Shown: positions 8,290 to 17,536, counted from the stretch's first letter. The stretch is DNA of 64,000 nucleotides from Plantibacter flavus (GCF_002024505.1 NZ_CP019402.1:2852001-2916000), one strand, 5' to 3'. Made by a program: numbers and translations. Notes: generated by a model from the letters alone, not told the origin.

Positions 8290-9726
8290 CTATTCGACGA
8301 TGTGCATGGCGCGCGCCGCGTCGGTGATCGACCCGGTGAGTGACGGGTAGACCGTGAAGGCACGCGCGACCTGGTCGACGTTCAGCCGCTGCTCGACCGC
8401 GAGGGCGAGCGGGAAGATGAGCTCGCTGGCCTTCGGGGCGACGATGACCCCGCCGATGACCGTCCCGCTGCCGGTCCGCGCGAACAGCTTGACGAAGCCG
8501 TCCTTGATGCCCATCATCTTCGCGCGCGGGTTCTGGGCGAGCGGCAGCTTGTAGATCTCACCCTGGGCGATGCCGTCCTCGATCTGCTTCTGGGTCCAGC
8601 CCACGGTCGCGATCTCGGGCTGCGTGAAGATGTTCGCGGCGACGTTGCGGATCTCGGTCGGGTTCACCGCGTCGCCCATCGCGTGCAGCATCGAGGTGCG
8701 ACCCTGCATCGACGCGACGGACGCGAGCGGCAGGAAGGTCGTGCAGTCACCGGCTGCGTAGATGTTGGGGACGCTCGTGCGCGCCACCCGGTTGACGCGG
8801 ATGTGTCCGGAATCGGTCAGCTGCACGCCGGCCTCCTCGAGACCGATCCCGGCGGTGTTGGGCACCGAACCGACCGCCATGAGACAGTGCGACCCCTCGA
8901 CCGTGCGGCCGTCGGAGAGCGTGGCGACGACGCCGGTCTCGGTCCGGGTGACGGAGTCGGCCCGCGACTTCGACAGGACCGTCATGCCGTTGCGCTTGAA
9001 GACGTTCTCGATGACCGCCGCCGCATCGGCGTCCTCACCGGGCAGCACCTGGTCGCGGCTCGAGATGAGCGTGACCTTGGAGCCGAGCGCCGTGTAGGCG
9101 GAGGCGAACTCGGCGCCGGTGACGCCCGAGCCGACGACGATGAGGTGCTCGGGGACGGAGGTGAGGTTGTAGAGCTGCGTCCAGGTGAGGATGCGCTCGC
9201 CGTCCGGCAGGGCGGAGGGCAACTGGCGCGGGCTCGCGCCGACGGAGACGACGACGGTGTCGGCCTCGATGCGGTCGAAGTCGGTGCCGGCGGACAGATC
9301 GGTCGAGACGATGACCTCGTTCGGTCCGTCGAGCCGCCCCTGACCGTTGACGATGCGGACACCGGCACGGATGAGACTCGCCCGCATGTCCTCGGACTGC
9401 TGGCGGGCCAGTCCGAGCAGTCGCTTGTTGACGGCGGCGAGGTTCACCGCGACCTCGGGACGGCTGGGCTTGCCGGTGGTCTCCGAGCGGACGAAGAACT
9501 GCACACCGAGGTCGGCGGCCTCGCCGATGGCCCCGACCGCGTCGGCCGTGGCGATGAGGCTCTTGGACGGGACGACGTCGGTGATGACGGCCGCTCCGCC
9601 GACGCCCGAACGCTCCACGAGCGTGACGTCGGCCCCGAGCTGCGCCCCGGCGAGGGCAGCCTCGTACCCGCCGGGTCCGCCTCCGATGATCGCCACTCGC
9701 TGCTTGCGTTCGAACTCGTAGGCCAT
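8290..9726 (-). CDS. lpdA: NAD(P)H-quinone dehydrogenase, LpdA type
   Basis: A 478-residue flavoprotein of the pyridine nucleotide-disulfide reductase fold. It has an FAD motif (VAIIGGGPGGYEAALAGAQLG), an NAD(P) motif (LIVVGSGVTGAEFASAYTALG) and a second FAD contact (NIYAAGDCT). The segment that carries the redox disulfide in lipoamide dehydrogenase reads GGAAVITDVVPSKS here, with both cysteines gone, and the C-terminal His-Glu dyad is also absent. That matches mycobacterial LpdA (Rv3303c), a quinone reductase, and argues against a pyruvate dehydrogenase E3. The ATG at 9726 is closely preceded by GGAGG. The gene is divergent from the purine nucleoside phosphorylase gene. Confidence 0.87.
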   Translation of the reverse strand: MAYEFERKQRVAIIGGGPGGYEAALAGAQLGADVTLVERSGVGGAAVITDVVPSKSLIATADAVGAIGEAADLGVQFFVRSETTGKPSRPEVAVNLAAVNKRLLGLARQQSEDMRASLIRAGVRIVNGQGRLDGPNEVIVSTDLSAGTDFDRIEADTVVVSVGASPRQLPSALPDGERILTWTQLYNLTSVPEHLIVVGSGVTGAEFASAYTALGSKVTLISSRDQVLPGEDADAAAVIENVFKRNGMTVLSKSRADSVTRTETGVVATLSDGRTVEGSHCLMAVGSVPNTAGIGLEEAGVQLTDSGHIRVNRVARTSVPNIYAAGDCTTFLPLASVASMQGRTSMLHAMGDAVNPTEIRNVAANIFTQPEIATVGWTQKQIEDGIAQGEIYKLPLAQNPRAKMMGIKDGFVKLFARTGSGTVIGGVIVAPKASELIFPLALAVEQRLNVDQVARAFTVYPSLTGSITDAARAMHIVE

Positions 9727-9854
9727 GCCTCCATTCTCGCGCGCCACCAGGGGCGGGACCAAACCCGTTCGGGCCTGCAGCGGCCGGGATCGTGCGCGGA
9801 TGAGCGGGGTCGCCACGGTTGGGCGGCGGCCCCGCCCCTGTCTAGAGTGAGAGG

Positions 9855-10688
9855 ATGTCCGAAACCTCTGCGAACCCACTCGATCTGTCCGATGTCGATC
9901 CCTTCGAGATCGCCCGCGAAGCCGCCGGCCAGATCGCCGAGAAGACCGGCGTCGAACACCACGACATCGCGCTCACCCTCGGCAGCGGCTGGGGCAAGGC
10001 GGCCGATCTGATCGGCGAGACGACGGCGACGATCCCGGCATCGGAGATCGTCGGCTTCTCGAAGCCGGCGCTCGAGGGCCACGTGGGCACCCTGCGCTCG
10101 ATCCTGCTCCCGAGCGGCAAGCGTGCGCTCGTCATCGGCGCCCGGACGCACTACTACGAGAACCACGGTGTCCGCCGCGTCGTGCACAGCGTCCGGACGG
10201 CTGCGGCTGCCGGTGCCCGCATCATGGTGCTGACGAACGGCGCCGGCGGCATCAAGGACCACTGGACGCCGGGGACGCCCGTGCTGATCAGCGACCACAT
10301 CAACCTCACCGCCGACTCGCCGCTCGAAGGTGCGACCTTCATCGACCTCACCGACCTCTACGCCAAGCGGCTGCGGGACATCGCGCACAGCGTCGCTCCG
10401 GAGCTCGACGAAGGCGTCTACACGCAGTTCCGCGGTCCGCACTACGAGACCCCGGCCGAGGTCCAGATGGCGAAGGCGATCGGTGGTCACATCGTCGGCA
10501 TGTCGACCGCGCTCGAGGCGATCGCCGCACGTCAGGCCGGCATGGAGGTCCTCGGGATGTCGCTCATCACGAACCTCGCCGCCGGCATCCAGCAGACACC
10601 GCTCAGCCATGCCGAGGTCATCGAGGCCGGCCAGGCGGCCGAGCCGGTGATCAGCAAGCTCCTCGCGCAGATCGTCGCGGCCCTGTGA
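9855..10688 (+). CDS. punA: Purine-nucleoside phosphorylase
   Basis: A 277-residue protein of the trimeric PNP (class I) family: phosphate-binding start LTLGSGWG, then GARTHYYENHG, MVLTNGAGGIKDHWTPGTPVLISDH, and the purine site QFRGPHYETPAEVQM with GMSTALEAIAARQAGMEVLGMSLITNLAAG. It splits (deoxy)inosine and (deoxy)guanosine with phosphate to give the base and pentose-1-phosphate. TAGAGT at 9843-9848 lies 6 nt before the ATG, so the transcript is likely leaderless. The stop overlaps the start of the mutase gene (GTGA), which supports joint use of the pentose-1-phosphate product. Confidence 0.93.
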   Translation: MSETSANPLDLSDVDPFEIAREAAGQIAEKTGVEHHDIALTLGSGWGKAADLIGETTATIPASEIVGFSKPALEGHVGTLRSILLPSGKRALVIGARTHYYENHGVRRVVHSVRTAAAAGARIMVLTNGAGGIKDHWTPGTPVLISDHINLTADSPLEGATFIDLTDLYAKRLRDIAHSVAPELDEGVYTQFRGPHYETPAEVQMAKAIGGHIVGMSTALEAIAARQAGMEVLGMSLITNLAAGIQQTPLSHAEVIEAGQAAEPVISKLLAQIVAAL

Positions 10689-12388
10689 GCGAGGCGACGA
10701 GCCTGCTCGCGACCGCCGAGGCCTGGCTCGCCCAGGATCCCGACGACGAGACCCGGGCCGAACTGGCAGGCCTCGTCGAACGCGCGCGCGTGTCCGACGA
10801 CGTGGCCGTCGCAGAACTGCACGACCGCTTCGACACCCGTCTGCAGTTCGGCACGGCCGGGCTCCGCGGACGCATCGAGGCCGGTTCCAACCGGATGAAC
10901 CGGGTCCTCGTGTCGCAGGCCGCGGCCGGACTCGCCGCCTACCTGCTCGAGCAGGCACCGGAAGGCGTGACGCCGAGCGTCGTCATCGGCTACGACGGCC
11001 GGAAGAACTCCGCCGTGTTCGCCGGCGACACCGCCGAGCTGATGGCCGGTGCCGGCGTCCGCGCCATCCTGCTGCCACGGCTCCTGCCGACGCCCGTCCT
11101 CGCGTTCGCCGTGCGGTTCTTCGACGCCTCGGCCGGCGTCATGGTGACCGCGAGTCACAATCCGCCCGCCGACAACGGCTACAAGGTGTACCTGGGCGGC
11201 GAGCACCACGGGTCCCAGATCGTCTCCCCCGCCGACGCGGCCATCGCCGCCCACATCGGGCGCATCGCCGAGACGGCGCTCGTCCAGGACCTCCCGCGCA
11301 GCGACGGGTTCGAGATCGCGGGCGAGGACGTCGTCGACGCCTATGTCGCCGAGACCGCAGCCGTCGCTCCCGCCCCGGCGGGCGGCCAGCTGCGCGTCGT
11401 CTACACGGCCATGCACGGCGTGGGTTGGGAGACGACCCGACGCGTCCTCGAGACCGCCGGGTATCCGGCACCGGAACTCGTCGCCGAGCAGATCGATCCC
11501 GATCCCACCTTCCGGACCGTCAGCTTCCCGAACCCGGAGGAGCCGGGCGCACTCGACCTGTCCTTCGCGACGGCGCGAGCAGTCGGCGCCGACCTCATCA
11601 TCGCCAACGACCCCGACGCCGACCGCCTGGCGATCGCGATCCCCGACGACGCGGCACCATCGGGGTTCCGTCGACTCACCGGCAACGAGGTCGGTCTCCT
11701 CCTCGGCTGGCGGGCCGCCCAGGCCGCCAGTGCCGCACTCGACGGCGATGCGGCTCCCGAGGGCACGCTCGCGTGCTCGATCGTCTCCTCCCCCGCCCTG
11801 CGCCTCGTCGCCGAGGCGCACGGCCTCGAGTTCCGCGAGACGCTCACCGGGTTCAAGTGGATCTCCCGGACGCCGGGCATGCTCTTCGGCTTCGAGGAGG
11901 CCCTCGGTTACCTGGTGAACCCCGGGACCGTGCGCGACAAGGACGGCATCTCGGCGGCCATCGCGTTCCTCGGTCTCGCGACGGCGTCGGCGCAGGCGGG
12001 CGAGAGCGTCGCGGGGCTCCTCGACCGGTTCGCGGACACCTTCGGTTCCTTCGGCAGCGACCAGATCTCCATCCGCTACACCGAACTCAGCCGCATCGGC
12101 GAGGTCATGGCCGGGCTGCGGGCGCTCCCGCCGACGGAGCTCGCGGGAGCTCGGGTGACCCGGATCGACGACCTCGCCGACGGGTTCGAGGCGCTCCCGC
12201 CGAGCGACGTCCTGCGCGTCTGGCTCGACGACGGCACCAGGGTCATGATCCGGCCGAGCGGCACGGAGCCGAAGCTCAAGGTGTACGTCGACGTCCAGTC
12301 CGCCGACGGCGACGCCGCCGAGCGGGCGGCCACGGTCACCGCGCGGCTCGCCGCTCTGCGGACGGACCTGACGGCGCTCGTCTCCTAG
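10685..12388 (+). CDS. Phospho-sugar mutase (phosphoglucomutase/phosphopentomutase family)
   Basis: A 567-residue alpha-D-phosphohexomutase-superfamily enzyme with the four expected motifs: phosphoserine loop VTASHNPPADNGYK (Ser157), metal loop NDPDADRLA, sugar loop GFEEALGY, and phosphate loop IRPSGTEPKLKVY. The length and early QFGTAGLRGRIEAG block fit the PGM2-like branch, which includes phosphopentomutases. Translational coupling to purine nucleoside phosphorylase suggests that it converts (deoxy)ribose-1-phosphate to the 5-phosphate; phosphoglucomutase or phosphomannomutase activity remains possible. The GTG start overlaps the previous stop. Confidence 0.88.
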   Translation: MSEATSLLATAEAWLAQDPDDETRAELAGLVERARVSDDVAVAELHDRFDTRLQFGTAGLRGRIEAGSNRMNRVLVSQAAAGLAAYLLEQAPEGVTPSVVIGYDGRKNSAVFAGDTAELMAGAGVRAILLPRLLPTPVLAFAVRFFDASAGVMVTASHNPPADNGYKVYLGGEHHGSQIVSPADAAIAAHIGRIAETALVQDLPRSDGFEIAGEDVVDAYVAETAAVAPAPAGGQLRVVYTAMHGVGWETTRRVLETAGYPAPELVAEQIDPDPTFRTVSFPNPEEPGALDLSFATARAVGADLIIANDPDADRLAIAIPDDAAPSGFRRLTGNEVGLLLGWRAAQAASAALDGDAAPEGTLACSIVSSPALRLVAEAHGLEFRETLTGFKWISRTPGMLFGFEEALGYLVNPGTVRDKDGISAAIAFLGLATASAQAGESVAGLLDRFADTFGSFGSDQISIRYTELSRIGEVMAGLRALPPTELAGARVTRIDDLADGFEALPPSDVLRVWLDDGTRVMIRPSGTEPKLKVYVDVQSADGDAAERAATVTARLAALRTDLTALVS

Positions 12389-12411
12389 CCCCTCGACGGG
12401 CTCGGCGCCCG

Positions 12412-12446
12412 GTGGTGTGCGGCCCGGAGACCGGGGCGCACACCAC
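12412..12446. terminator. Bidirectional terminator between convergent genes
   Basis: GTGGTGTGCG (12412-12421) pairs with CGCACACCAC (12437-12446), and CCCGG/CCGGG continue inside around an AGA loop with one G-G mismatch. The 15-bp stem lies between the mutase (+) and the PTS IIB gene (-), directly against the IIB stop codon, and can serve both. Confidence 0.75.
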
Positions 12447-12719
12447 TCAGCCGATGGCGCGTTCGAGCTTCTCGGTGAGTTCGGCGAGGTCGAAGTAGTT
12501 GTCGATGACGACGATGTCGGCGAAGGTCTTGCCGATGCGCTCGACGAGCTCCGGCGAGGTCAGGATCACCTGGGCGTCGGCCGCGGTGGTGCCGAGGCTC
12601 TCGATGTCGCCGGCGACGACGTCGGCCTCGAGGTCGAGGCGTTCGAGCGCGCGTTCGGCGTTGAGCTTGAGGATGGCCGAGGAGCCGACTCCCGAACCGC
12701 AGACGGCGACGATCTTCAT
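12447..12719 (-). CDS. PTS sugar transporter subunit IIB (ascorbate/galactitol-type)
   Basis: A 90-residue protein that starts MKIVAVCGSGVGSSA. Cys7 in the P-loop-like CGSGVGSS is the phosphorylated residue of SgaB/GatB-type IIB proteins. It would take the phosphate from the IIA encoded just upstream (genes overlap by 4 nt, ATGA). No IIC membrane subunit lies in the window, so the pair is either completed elsewhere or acts in phosphorelay signalling. It is the last gene of the nucleoside salvage run. Confidence 0.85.
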   Translation of the reverse strand: MKIVAVCGSGVGSSAILKLNAERALERLDLEADVVAGDIESLGTTAADAQVILTSPELVERIGKTFADIVVIDNYFDLAELTEKLERAIG

Positions 12720-13183
12720 GCCTGGCCTCCGCCGGACAGCGGCGACGCACCGAACACGGCTCGCACCTCGTCGAGCGTCGTGGCCGCAGCGAGCCGCGGG
12801 ATGGCGGTCTCGTCGTTGAAGACGTTGGCGATCTCCGCCACCCAGCCCACGTGTGACTCAGCGGTGGTGACCGCGAGGCCGAGGACCACCGAGACGGGGT
12901 CGTTGTGGGGGTGGCCGAACCGGACCGGAGCAGCGAGGGTCGCGACGACGAGGGCGTCCTCGTGGACGTCGGCGCCCGGTCGGGCGTGCGCGAGCGCCAG
13001 GCCCGGCGCGATCACGACGTACGCGCCGAACTCCTCGACGACGTCGATCATCCGTTGCGTGTACGCGACGTCGGTCGCGCGGGTGTCGGACAGCAGCGCT
13101 CCGGCTACGCGGATCGCCTCGCGCCAGTCGTCGGCATCGACGTGGAGCGCGACGCTGGCTTCGGACAGTTCTGGGAGTGGCAT
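12716..13183 (-). CDS. PTS sugar transporter subunit IIA (mannitol/fructose/ascorbate type)
   Basis: A 155-residue EIIA-2 domain. His66 in GLALAHARPG is the expected phosphorylation site, followed by the conserved PVRFGHPHNDPVSVVLGLA block. The ATG at 13183 gives the normal family length; an upstream in-frame start would add a basic tail unlike the family. It lies 120 nt after adenosine deaminase on the same strand and overlaps the IIB gene by 4 nt. Enzyme I, its ultimate phosphate donor with HPr, is encoded at 31491-33149. Confidence 0.85.
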   Translation of the reverse strand: MPLPELSEASVALHVDADDWREAIRVAGALLSDTRATDVAYTQRMIDVVEEFGAYVVIAPGLALAHARPGADVHEDALVVATLAAPVRFGHPHNDPVSVVLGLAVTTAESHVGWVAEIANVFNDETAIPRLAAATTLDEVRAVFGASPLSGGGQA

Positions 13184-13303
13184 CGCTTCAATCAGAGGAT
13201 CGGTCGACCCGAGTGGATCGGAACCATCGTAACGCTCCGAGGCTGGAAGCCTGCCGCGCAGGTGCCGCCCAGGCGGTCGCCGGAACAGCACCTGCCGGCA
13301 TCG

Positions 13304-14461
13304 TCAGTCCTCGTCGTCGTCGAGGAACTCGTCGAACGCCTCGCTGATGCGGTCCGCCAGAGCCTCACGGATCTCCAGCGGCTGGAACGTCGCGGCGGCG
13401 GCGTTCAGCTGGAAGGTCTCCAGGTCGGTGAGGTCGTAGTCGAACGCCTCGGAGAGGAGCGCGAGCTCCTTCGTCAGGCTCGTGTCGCTCATCGTGCGGT
13501 TGTCGACGTTCACCGTGACGGCGAAGTCGAGCTGGTAGAGGAGGTCGAACGGGTGGTCCTCGAGCTCCTCGCCCCAGGCCGCGATGGCTCCGGTCTGCAG
13601 GTTCGACTGCGGGCTGAGCTCCAACGGGATCTTGCGGTCGCGGACCCACTCCGCGACGGGACCGAGCGTGGCGTAGAGGGACTCGGCGTCGTCGCGCTCG
13701 ATGAAGATGTCCTCCGCGATGCGGACACCGTGGCCGAGTCGCAGCGCACGGCCGTCGAGCATGGCGCTCCGGATCGACTCGATGCCGTCGGCCTCCCCCG
13801 CGTGGACGGTGACCGGGAACAGCTCGGCCGCGAGGTAGTCGAACGCCAGCCGGTGCTTGCTGGCGGGGAAGCCCGCCTCAGCGCCGGCGATGTCGAACCC
13901 GACCACGCCGCGCTCGCGATGGCGCACGGCGAGCTCAGCGATCTCGAGCGCGCGGTCGGCATGCCGCATGGCCGTGACGAGCTGGCCGATCTGGATGTCG
14001 GAGCCGGAGTGGGCCGCGTCCTTGATGCCGAGCTCGATGCCCTCCTGAACGGCCTCGACGACCGCGTCGAGGCTGAGACCCCGGGTGAGGTGCTGTTCGG
14101 GAGCCCAGCGCACCTCACCGTAGATGACGCCGTCCGCAGCGAGGTCCTGGACGAACTCGCGCGCGATGCGGACGAGCCCCTCCTCGGTCTGCATGACCGC
14201 GGTGCTGAGGTCGAAGGTCTTCAGGTACTCGACGAGCGAGCCGGCGTTGCACTGCGTGTAGAACCAGTCGGCCAGGCCGTCGGGGTCCGACACGGGGACG
14301 TCGACACCGTTCGCTTCGCCCAGCTCGATGATCGTGGCGGGCCGCACACCGCCGTCGAGGTGGTCGTGGAGCGAGATCTTCGGGAGCGCGCGGAGGTCGA
14401 CGCCGGAGAGGGGGGATTCGTCTGCAGAGGTCACGGGGTTCACTGTACCGCTCACGCGCAT
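13304..14461 (-). CDS. add: Adenosine deaminase
   Basis: A 385-residue amidohydrolase. The zinc ligands start with HDH (His32, His34 in SLHDHLDGG), then HAGE, LGHGV, and the Asp in NVDNRTMSDTSLTKE. It converts (deoxy)adenosine to (deoxy)inosine, the substrate of the purine nucleoside phosphorylase encoded at 9855. The C-terminus is very acidic (DEFLDDDED). A strong hairpin at 14474-14511 separates it from the thymidine phosphorylase gene, so it may have its own promoter. Several start codons are possible near the N-terminus; the first conserved block begins at residue ~25. Confidence 0.93.
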   Translation of the reverse strand: MRVSGTVNPVTSADESPLSGVDLRALPKISLHDHLDGGVRPATIIELGEANGVDVPVSDPDGLADWFYTQCNAGSLVEYLKTFDLSTAVMQTEEGLVRIAREFVQDLAADGVIYGEVRWAPEQHLTRGLSLDAVVEAVQEGIELGIKDAAHSGSDIQIGQLVTAMRHADRALEIAELAVRHRERGVVGFDIAGAEAGFPASKHRLAFDYLAAELFPVTVHAGEADGIESIRSAMLDGRALRLGHGVRIAEDIFIERDDAESLYATLGPVAEWVRDRKIPLELSPQSNLQTGAIAAWGEELEDHPFDLLYQLDFAVTVNVDNRTMSDTSLTKELALLSEAFDYDLTDLETFQLNAAAATFQPLEIREALADRISEAFDEFLDDDED

Positions 14462-14473
14462 CCTGCGACATGG

Positions 14474-14511
14474 CTCAGTCCGTCGCCTCGAGGACCGGGC
14501 GACGGACTGAG
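14474..14511 (-). terminator. 14-bp hairpin between thymidine phosphorylase and adenosine deaminase genes
   Basis: CTCAGTCCGTCGCC (14474-14487) is perfectly complementary to GGCGACGGACTGAG (14498-14511) around a 10-nt loop. It starts ~13 nt after the thymidine phosphorylase stop on the minus strand. There is no T-tract; it could terminate or attenuate transcription into add. Confidence 0.65.
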
Positions 14512-14523
14512 CGTCTGCGGCCG

Positions 14524-15816
14524 TCAGGCCTCGATGCGGGCCCGGACGATGGGGCCGCGCGGCGGTGCGGTGTCCTCGATCGTGTAGGCACCCTCGAGAG
14601 CCTCGAGCGCCCGCGGGAAGCGGGCGGCGTCGTCGGCGCTCAGCGTGAAGAGCGGCTGTCCGGCCCGGACCTCGTCACCCGGCTTCGCGTGCAGGTCGAT
14701 GCCCGCCGCGTGGATGACCGGGTCCTGCTGCCTGGCCCGACCGGCACCGAGGCGCCAGGCCGCGATGCCGAACGGCAGTGCCTCCTGCGTCGCCAGCACG
14801 CCGTCGCGCGATGCCGTGACGACGTGCGTCTCCTTGGCGACCGGCAGCGGTGCGTCCGGGTCGCCGTCCTGTGCGCGGATCATGCGCTTCCAGACGTCCA
14901 TGGCCCGACCGTCCGCGAGGGCGCCCTCGACGTCCGCGTCCGGCTGCCCGGCGAGGGTCAGCATCTCCCGCGCGAGGGCGAGGGTCAACTCGACGACGTC
15001 CGCCGGACCACCGCCCGCCAGGACTTCGACGGACTCGCGGACCTCGTTCGCGTTGCCGATCGCGAGGCCGAGCGGGACGTTCATGTCCGTCAACAGCGCG
15101 GTCGTCGCCACACCGGCGTCCGTCCCGAGCGCGACCATCGTGCGCGCCAGTTCCTCGGCGCGCTCGTAGTCCTGCATGAAGGCGCCGGAGCCGAACTTGA
15201 CGTCGAGGACGAGCGCCCCGGTGCCTTCGGCGATCTTCTTCGACATGATGCTCGACGCGATGAGCGGGATCGCCTCGACCGTGCCCGTCGTGTCGCGCAG
15301 GGCGTACAGGCGCTTGTCCGCCGGGGCGAGACCGGAACCGGCGGCGCAGATGACCGCGCCGACGTCCGCCAGCTGCGCCATCATCTCGTCGTTCGTCAGC
15401 GCCGCGCGCCATCCCGGGATGCTCTCGAGCTTGTCGAGCGTCCCACCCGTGTGCCCGAGCCCGCGGCCCGACAGCTGCGGCACCGCGACGCCGAACACGG
15501 CGACGAGCGGGGCGAGCGGCAGGGTGATCTTGTCGCCCACGCCGCCGGTCGAGTGCTTGTCCGAGGTCGGCTTGTCGAGCGACGCGAAGCTCATCCGCTC
15601 ACCGCTCGCGATCATCGCCATCGTGAGGTCGCGGATCTCGCGCCGCTCCATGCCGTTCAGCAGGATCGCCATCGCCAGCGCCGACATCTGCTCGTCGGCG
15701 ACGTAGCCCCGGGTGAAGGCGTCGATCAGCCAGTCGATCTGCGGCGTCGACAGCTCACCGCGATCGCGCTTCGTGCGGATGAGGTCGACGACGTCGAATG
15801 CTTCTACGGAACTCAT
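14524..15816 (-). CDS. deoA: Thymidine (pyrimidine-nucleoside) phosphorylase
   Basis: A 430-residue enzyme of the glycosyltransferase 3/pyrimidine phosphorylase family. It has the phosphate-binding DKHSTGGVGDKITLPLAPL, then SGRGLGHTGGTLDKLESIPGW, SSIMSKKIAEG and DVKFGSGAFM, and a C-terminal PYNP domain (HAAGIDLHAKPGDEVRAGQPLF). It splits thymidine and deoxyuridine (and uridine in some family members) to base and pentose-1-phosphate. The ATG at 15816 has GAGGAG 8 nt upstream and overlaps the cytidine deaminase stop by 4 nt. Confidence 0.93.
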   Translation of the reverse strand: MSSVEAFDVVDLIRTKRDRGELSTPQIDWLIDAFTRGYVADEQMSALAMAILLNGMERREIRDLTMAMIASGERMSFASLDKPTSDKHSTGGVGDKITLPLAPLVAVFGVAVPQLSGRGLGHTGGTLDKLESIPGWRAALTNDEMMAQLADVGAVICAAGSGLAPADKRLYALRDTTGTVEAIPLIASSIMSKKIAEGTGALVLDVKFGSGAFMQDYERAEELARTMVALGTDAGVATTALLTDMNVPLGLAIGNANEVRESVEVLAGGGPADVVELTLALAREMLTLAGQPDADVEGALADGRAMDVWKRMIRAQDGDPDAPLPVAKETHVVTASRDGVLATQEALPFGIAAWRLGAGRARQQDPVIHAAGIDLHAKPGDEVRAGQPLFTLSADDAARFPRALEALEGAYTIEDTAPPRGPIVRARIEA

Positions 15817-16232
15817 GCGTGGTACTCCTCGAGTTGACGCGGTCCGAAAGCGTCCGGCAGGACCTCGTCGATGGTGCGGATGCCGGAGACGGTGTCGAGC
15901 AGCATGCCCGCCGTCGAGTGTTCGTACAGCAGCTGTCGGCAACGGCCGCACGGCATGAGGCGTTCGCCCTTGCCGTCGACGCAGGCGAACGCCACGAGGC
16001 GTCCTCCGCCCGACATGTGGAGCGCGGAGACGAGCGCGCACTCGGCGCACAGCGTCAGGCCGTAGCTGGCGTTCTCGACGTTGCAGCCGGAGATGATCCG
16101 GCCGTCGTCCACGAGGGCAGCCGCGCCGACCGGGAAACGGCTGTAGGGCACGTAGGCGTGACCCATCGCCTCCCGGGCCGCGGTGTGCAGCGCCTCCCAG
16201 TCGACGGGTGGCGTGATCGTCGTGTCGCTCAC
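15813..16232 (-). CDS. cdd: Cytidine deaminase
   Basis: A 139-residue homotetrameric-type deaminase. Zinc and catalytic motifs are visible: GCNVENASYG, CAEC (catalytic Glu flanked by a Cys ligand) and PCGRC. It deaminates (deoxy)cytidine to (deoxy)uridine, which feeds thymidine phosphorylase downstream. The GTG at 16232 begins 2 nt after the permease stop and has AAGGG at a normal distance, which fixes the start. Confidence 0.93.
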   Translation of the reverse strand: MSDTTITPPVDWEALHTAAREAMGHAYVPYSRFPVGAAALVDDGRIISGCNVENASYGLTLCAECALVSALHMSGGGRLVAFACVDGKGERLMPCGRCRQLLYEHSTAGMLLDTVSGIRTIDEVLPDAFGPRQLEEYHA

Positions 16233-16234
16233 GG

Positions 16235-17536
16235 TCAGCCCTTCACGTAGGGCTTGCCGGCGGCCGCCGGTCCGCGGGAGATGCCGACGAGTCCGGCGAC
16301 CGCGAAGATCGTCACGACGTACGGCAGCATGAGCATGAACGCGCTCGGCACCGGGGAGCCGATGGCGCTCAGCGCGAACTGGAGGTTCTGCGTGAAGCCG
16401 AACAGCAGCGCGGCGAGGGTCGCCTTGAGCGGGTCCCAACGTCCGAAGATGACCGCCGCGAGTGCGATGTAGCCGGCACCCGCCGTCATCTCCTTGTTGA
16501 ACGCACCGACCGAGCCCAGGGTGAAGTAGGCCCCACCGAGGCCGACGATCGCGCCCGCGAGCGCGACGTTCCAGAAGCGCGTCCGGTTCACGTTGATGCC
16601 CACGGTGTCGGCCGCCTGCGGGTGCTCACCCACGGCGCGGAGGCGGAGGCCCCAGCGCGTGTAGAACAGGCAGAAGAACACCACGGCCACGGCGATGTAC
16701 ATCAGGTAGATGATGATCGTCTGGCGGAACAGCACGGGTCCGATGAGCGGGATCTCGCTGAGGATCGGGATGTTGATCCGGGGGAACTTCGGCGGGCTGT
16801 TGAAGAGCGCCTCGTTCTTCGTGAGCACCTGCGAGTACAGGAAGCTCGTCAAGCCGACGACGAGGACGTTGAGCACGACACCGACGATGACCTGGTCGAC
16901 GAGGTACTTGATCGAGAACGCCGCGAGCAGGAAGCTCACGAGCGTCCCGGCGATCATCGCCGCGACGAGCCCGAGGAAGGCGTTCCCCGTCACCGAGGCG
17001 ACGAAGGCGGACGAGAACGCGCCGGCGAGCAGCTGTCCCTCGATCGCGATGTTCACGACGCCGACCCGCTCGGAGATGACGCCGCCGAGCGCGCCGAAGA
17101 TGAGCGGGACGCTCAGCGCGACCGTGCCGAGCAGGAGCCCGGTGATCGGGATCGCCTTGCCCGCGGCGGCCCACGACAGGAACCCGACCATGAACAGCAC
17201 CCCGAACACGGTGATGAGCCAGAGCGGGATCTTCTTGCCCGTGGTGACGAGGTACGCGCTCAGCGCCGCGATGGCGGCCAGGAGGATCGTGACGACGATG
17301 CCGGTGACCGTGGACGGGAGCACGACCGTCGGCAGTTGGATGACGTCGCCGTCACTGGAGAGCCGGAACGTGCTGTTGCCGTCGCGGTGCCAGATGACGA
17401 ACAACAGGAACGCGATGACGGTGAAGATCCCGAACGCGATCGGAGCCTTCCAGCTGCGGACGACGACCGTCTCGAGGACGATCGGGGCGTCGGGAGCCGG
17501 CTGCGGCGTCTGCTTGTCGAGCGTGAATCCACTCAT
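16235..17536 (-). CDS. Nucleoside ABC transporter permease (NupQ/YufQ-like)
   Basis: A 433-residue membrane protein of the BPD_transp_2 family with about ten hydrophobic segments, including the conserved SERVGVVNIAIEGQLLAGAF and the AVGEHPQAADTVGINVNRTRFWNVALAGAIVGLGGAYFTLG region (quoted in part). The N-terminus has an extra ~100-residue part with three membrane segments before the family domain. It forms the channel with the permease encoded just upstream (4-nt ATGA overlap). Confidence 0.88.
   Translation of the reverse strand: MSGFTLDKQTPQPAPDAPIVLETVVVRSWKAPIAFGIFTVIAFLLFVIWHRDGNSTFRLSSDGDVIQLPTVVLPSTVTGIVVTILLAAIAALSAYLVTTGKKIPLWLITVFGVLFMVGFLSWAAAGKAIPITGLLLGTVALSVPLIFGALGGVISERVGVVNIAIEGQLLAGAFSSAFVASVTGNAFLGLVAAMIAGTLVSFLLAAFSIKYLVDQVIVGVVLNVLVVGLTSFLYSQVLTKNEALFNSPPKFPRINIPILSEIPLIGPVLFRQTIIIYLMYIAVAVVFFCLFYTRWGLRLRAVGEHPQAADTVGINVNRTRFWNVALAGAIVGLGGAYFTLGSVGAFNKEMTAGAGYIALAAVIFGRWDPLKATLAALLFGFTQNLQFALSAIGSPVPSAFMLMLPYVVTIFAVAGLVGISRGPAAAGKPYVKG

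Noticed and set aside
8290..9726. Dihydrolipoamide dehydrogenase (E3)
   Set aside because: Both redox cysteines and the C-terminal His-Glu dyad are missing, and no 2-oxoacid dehydrogenase gene is nearby.
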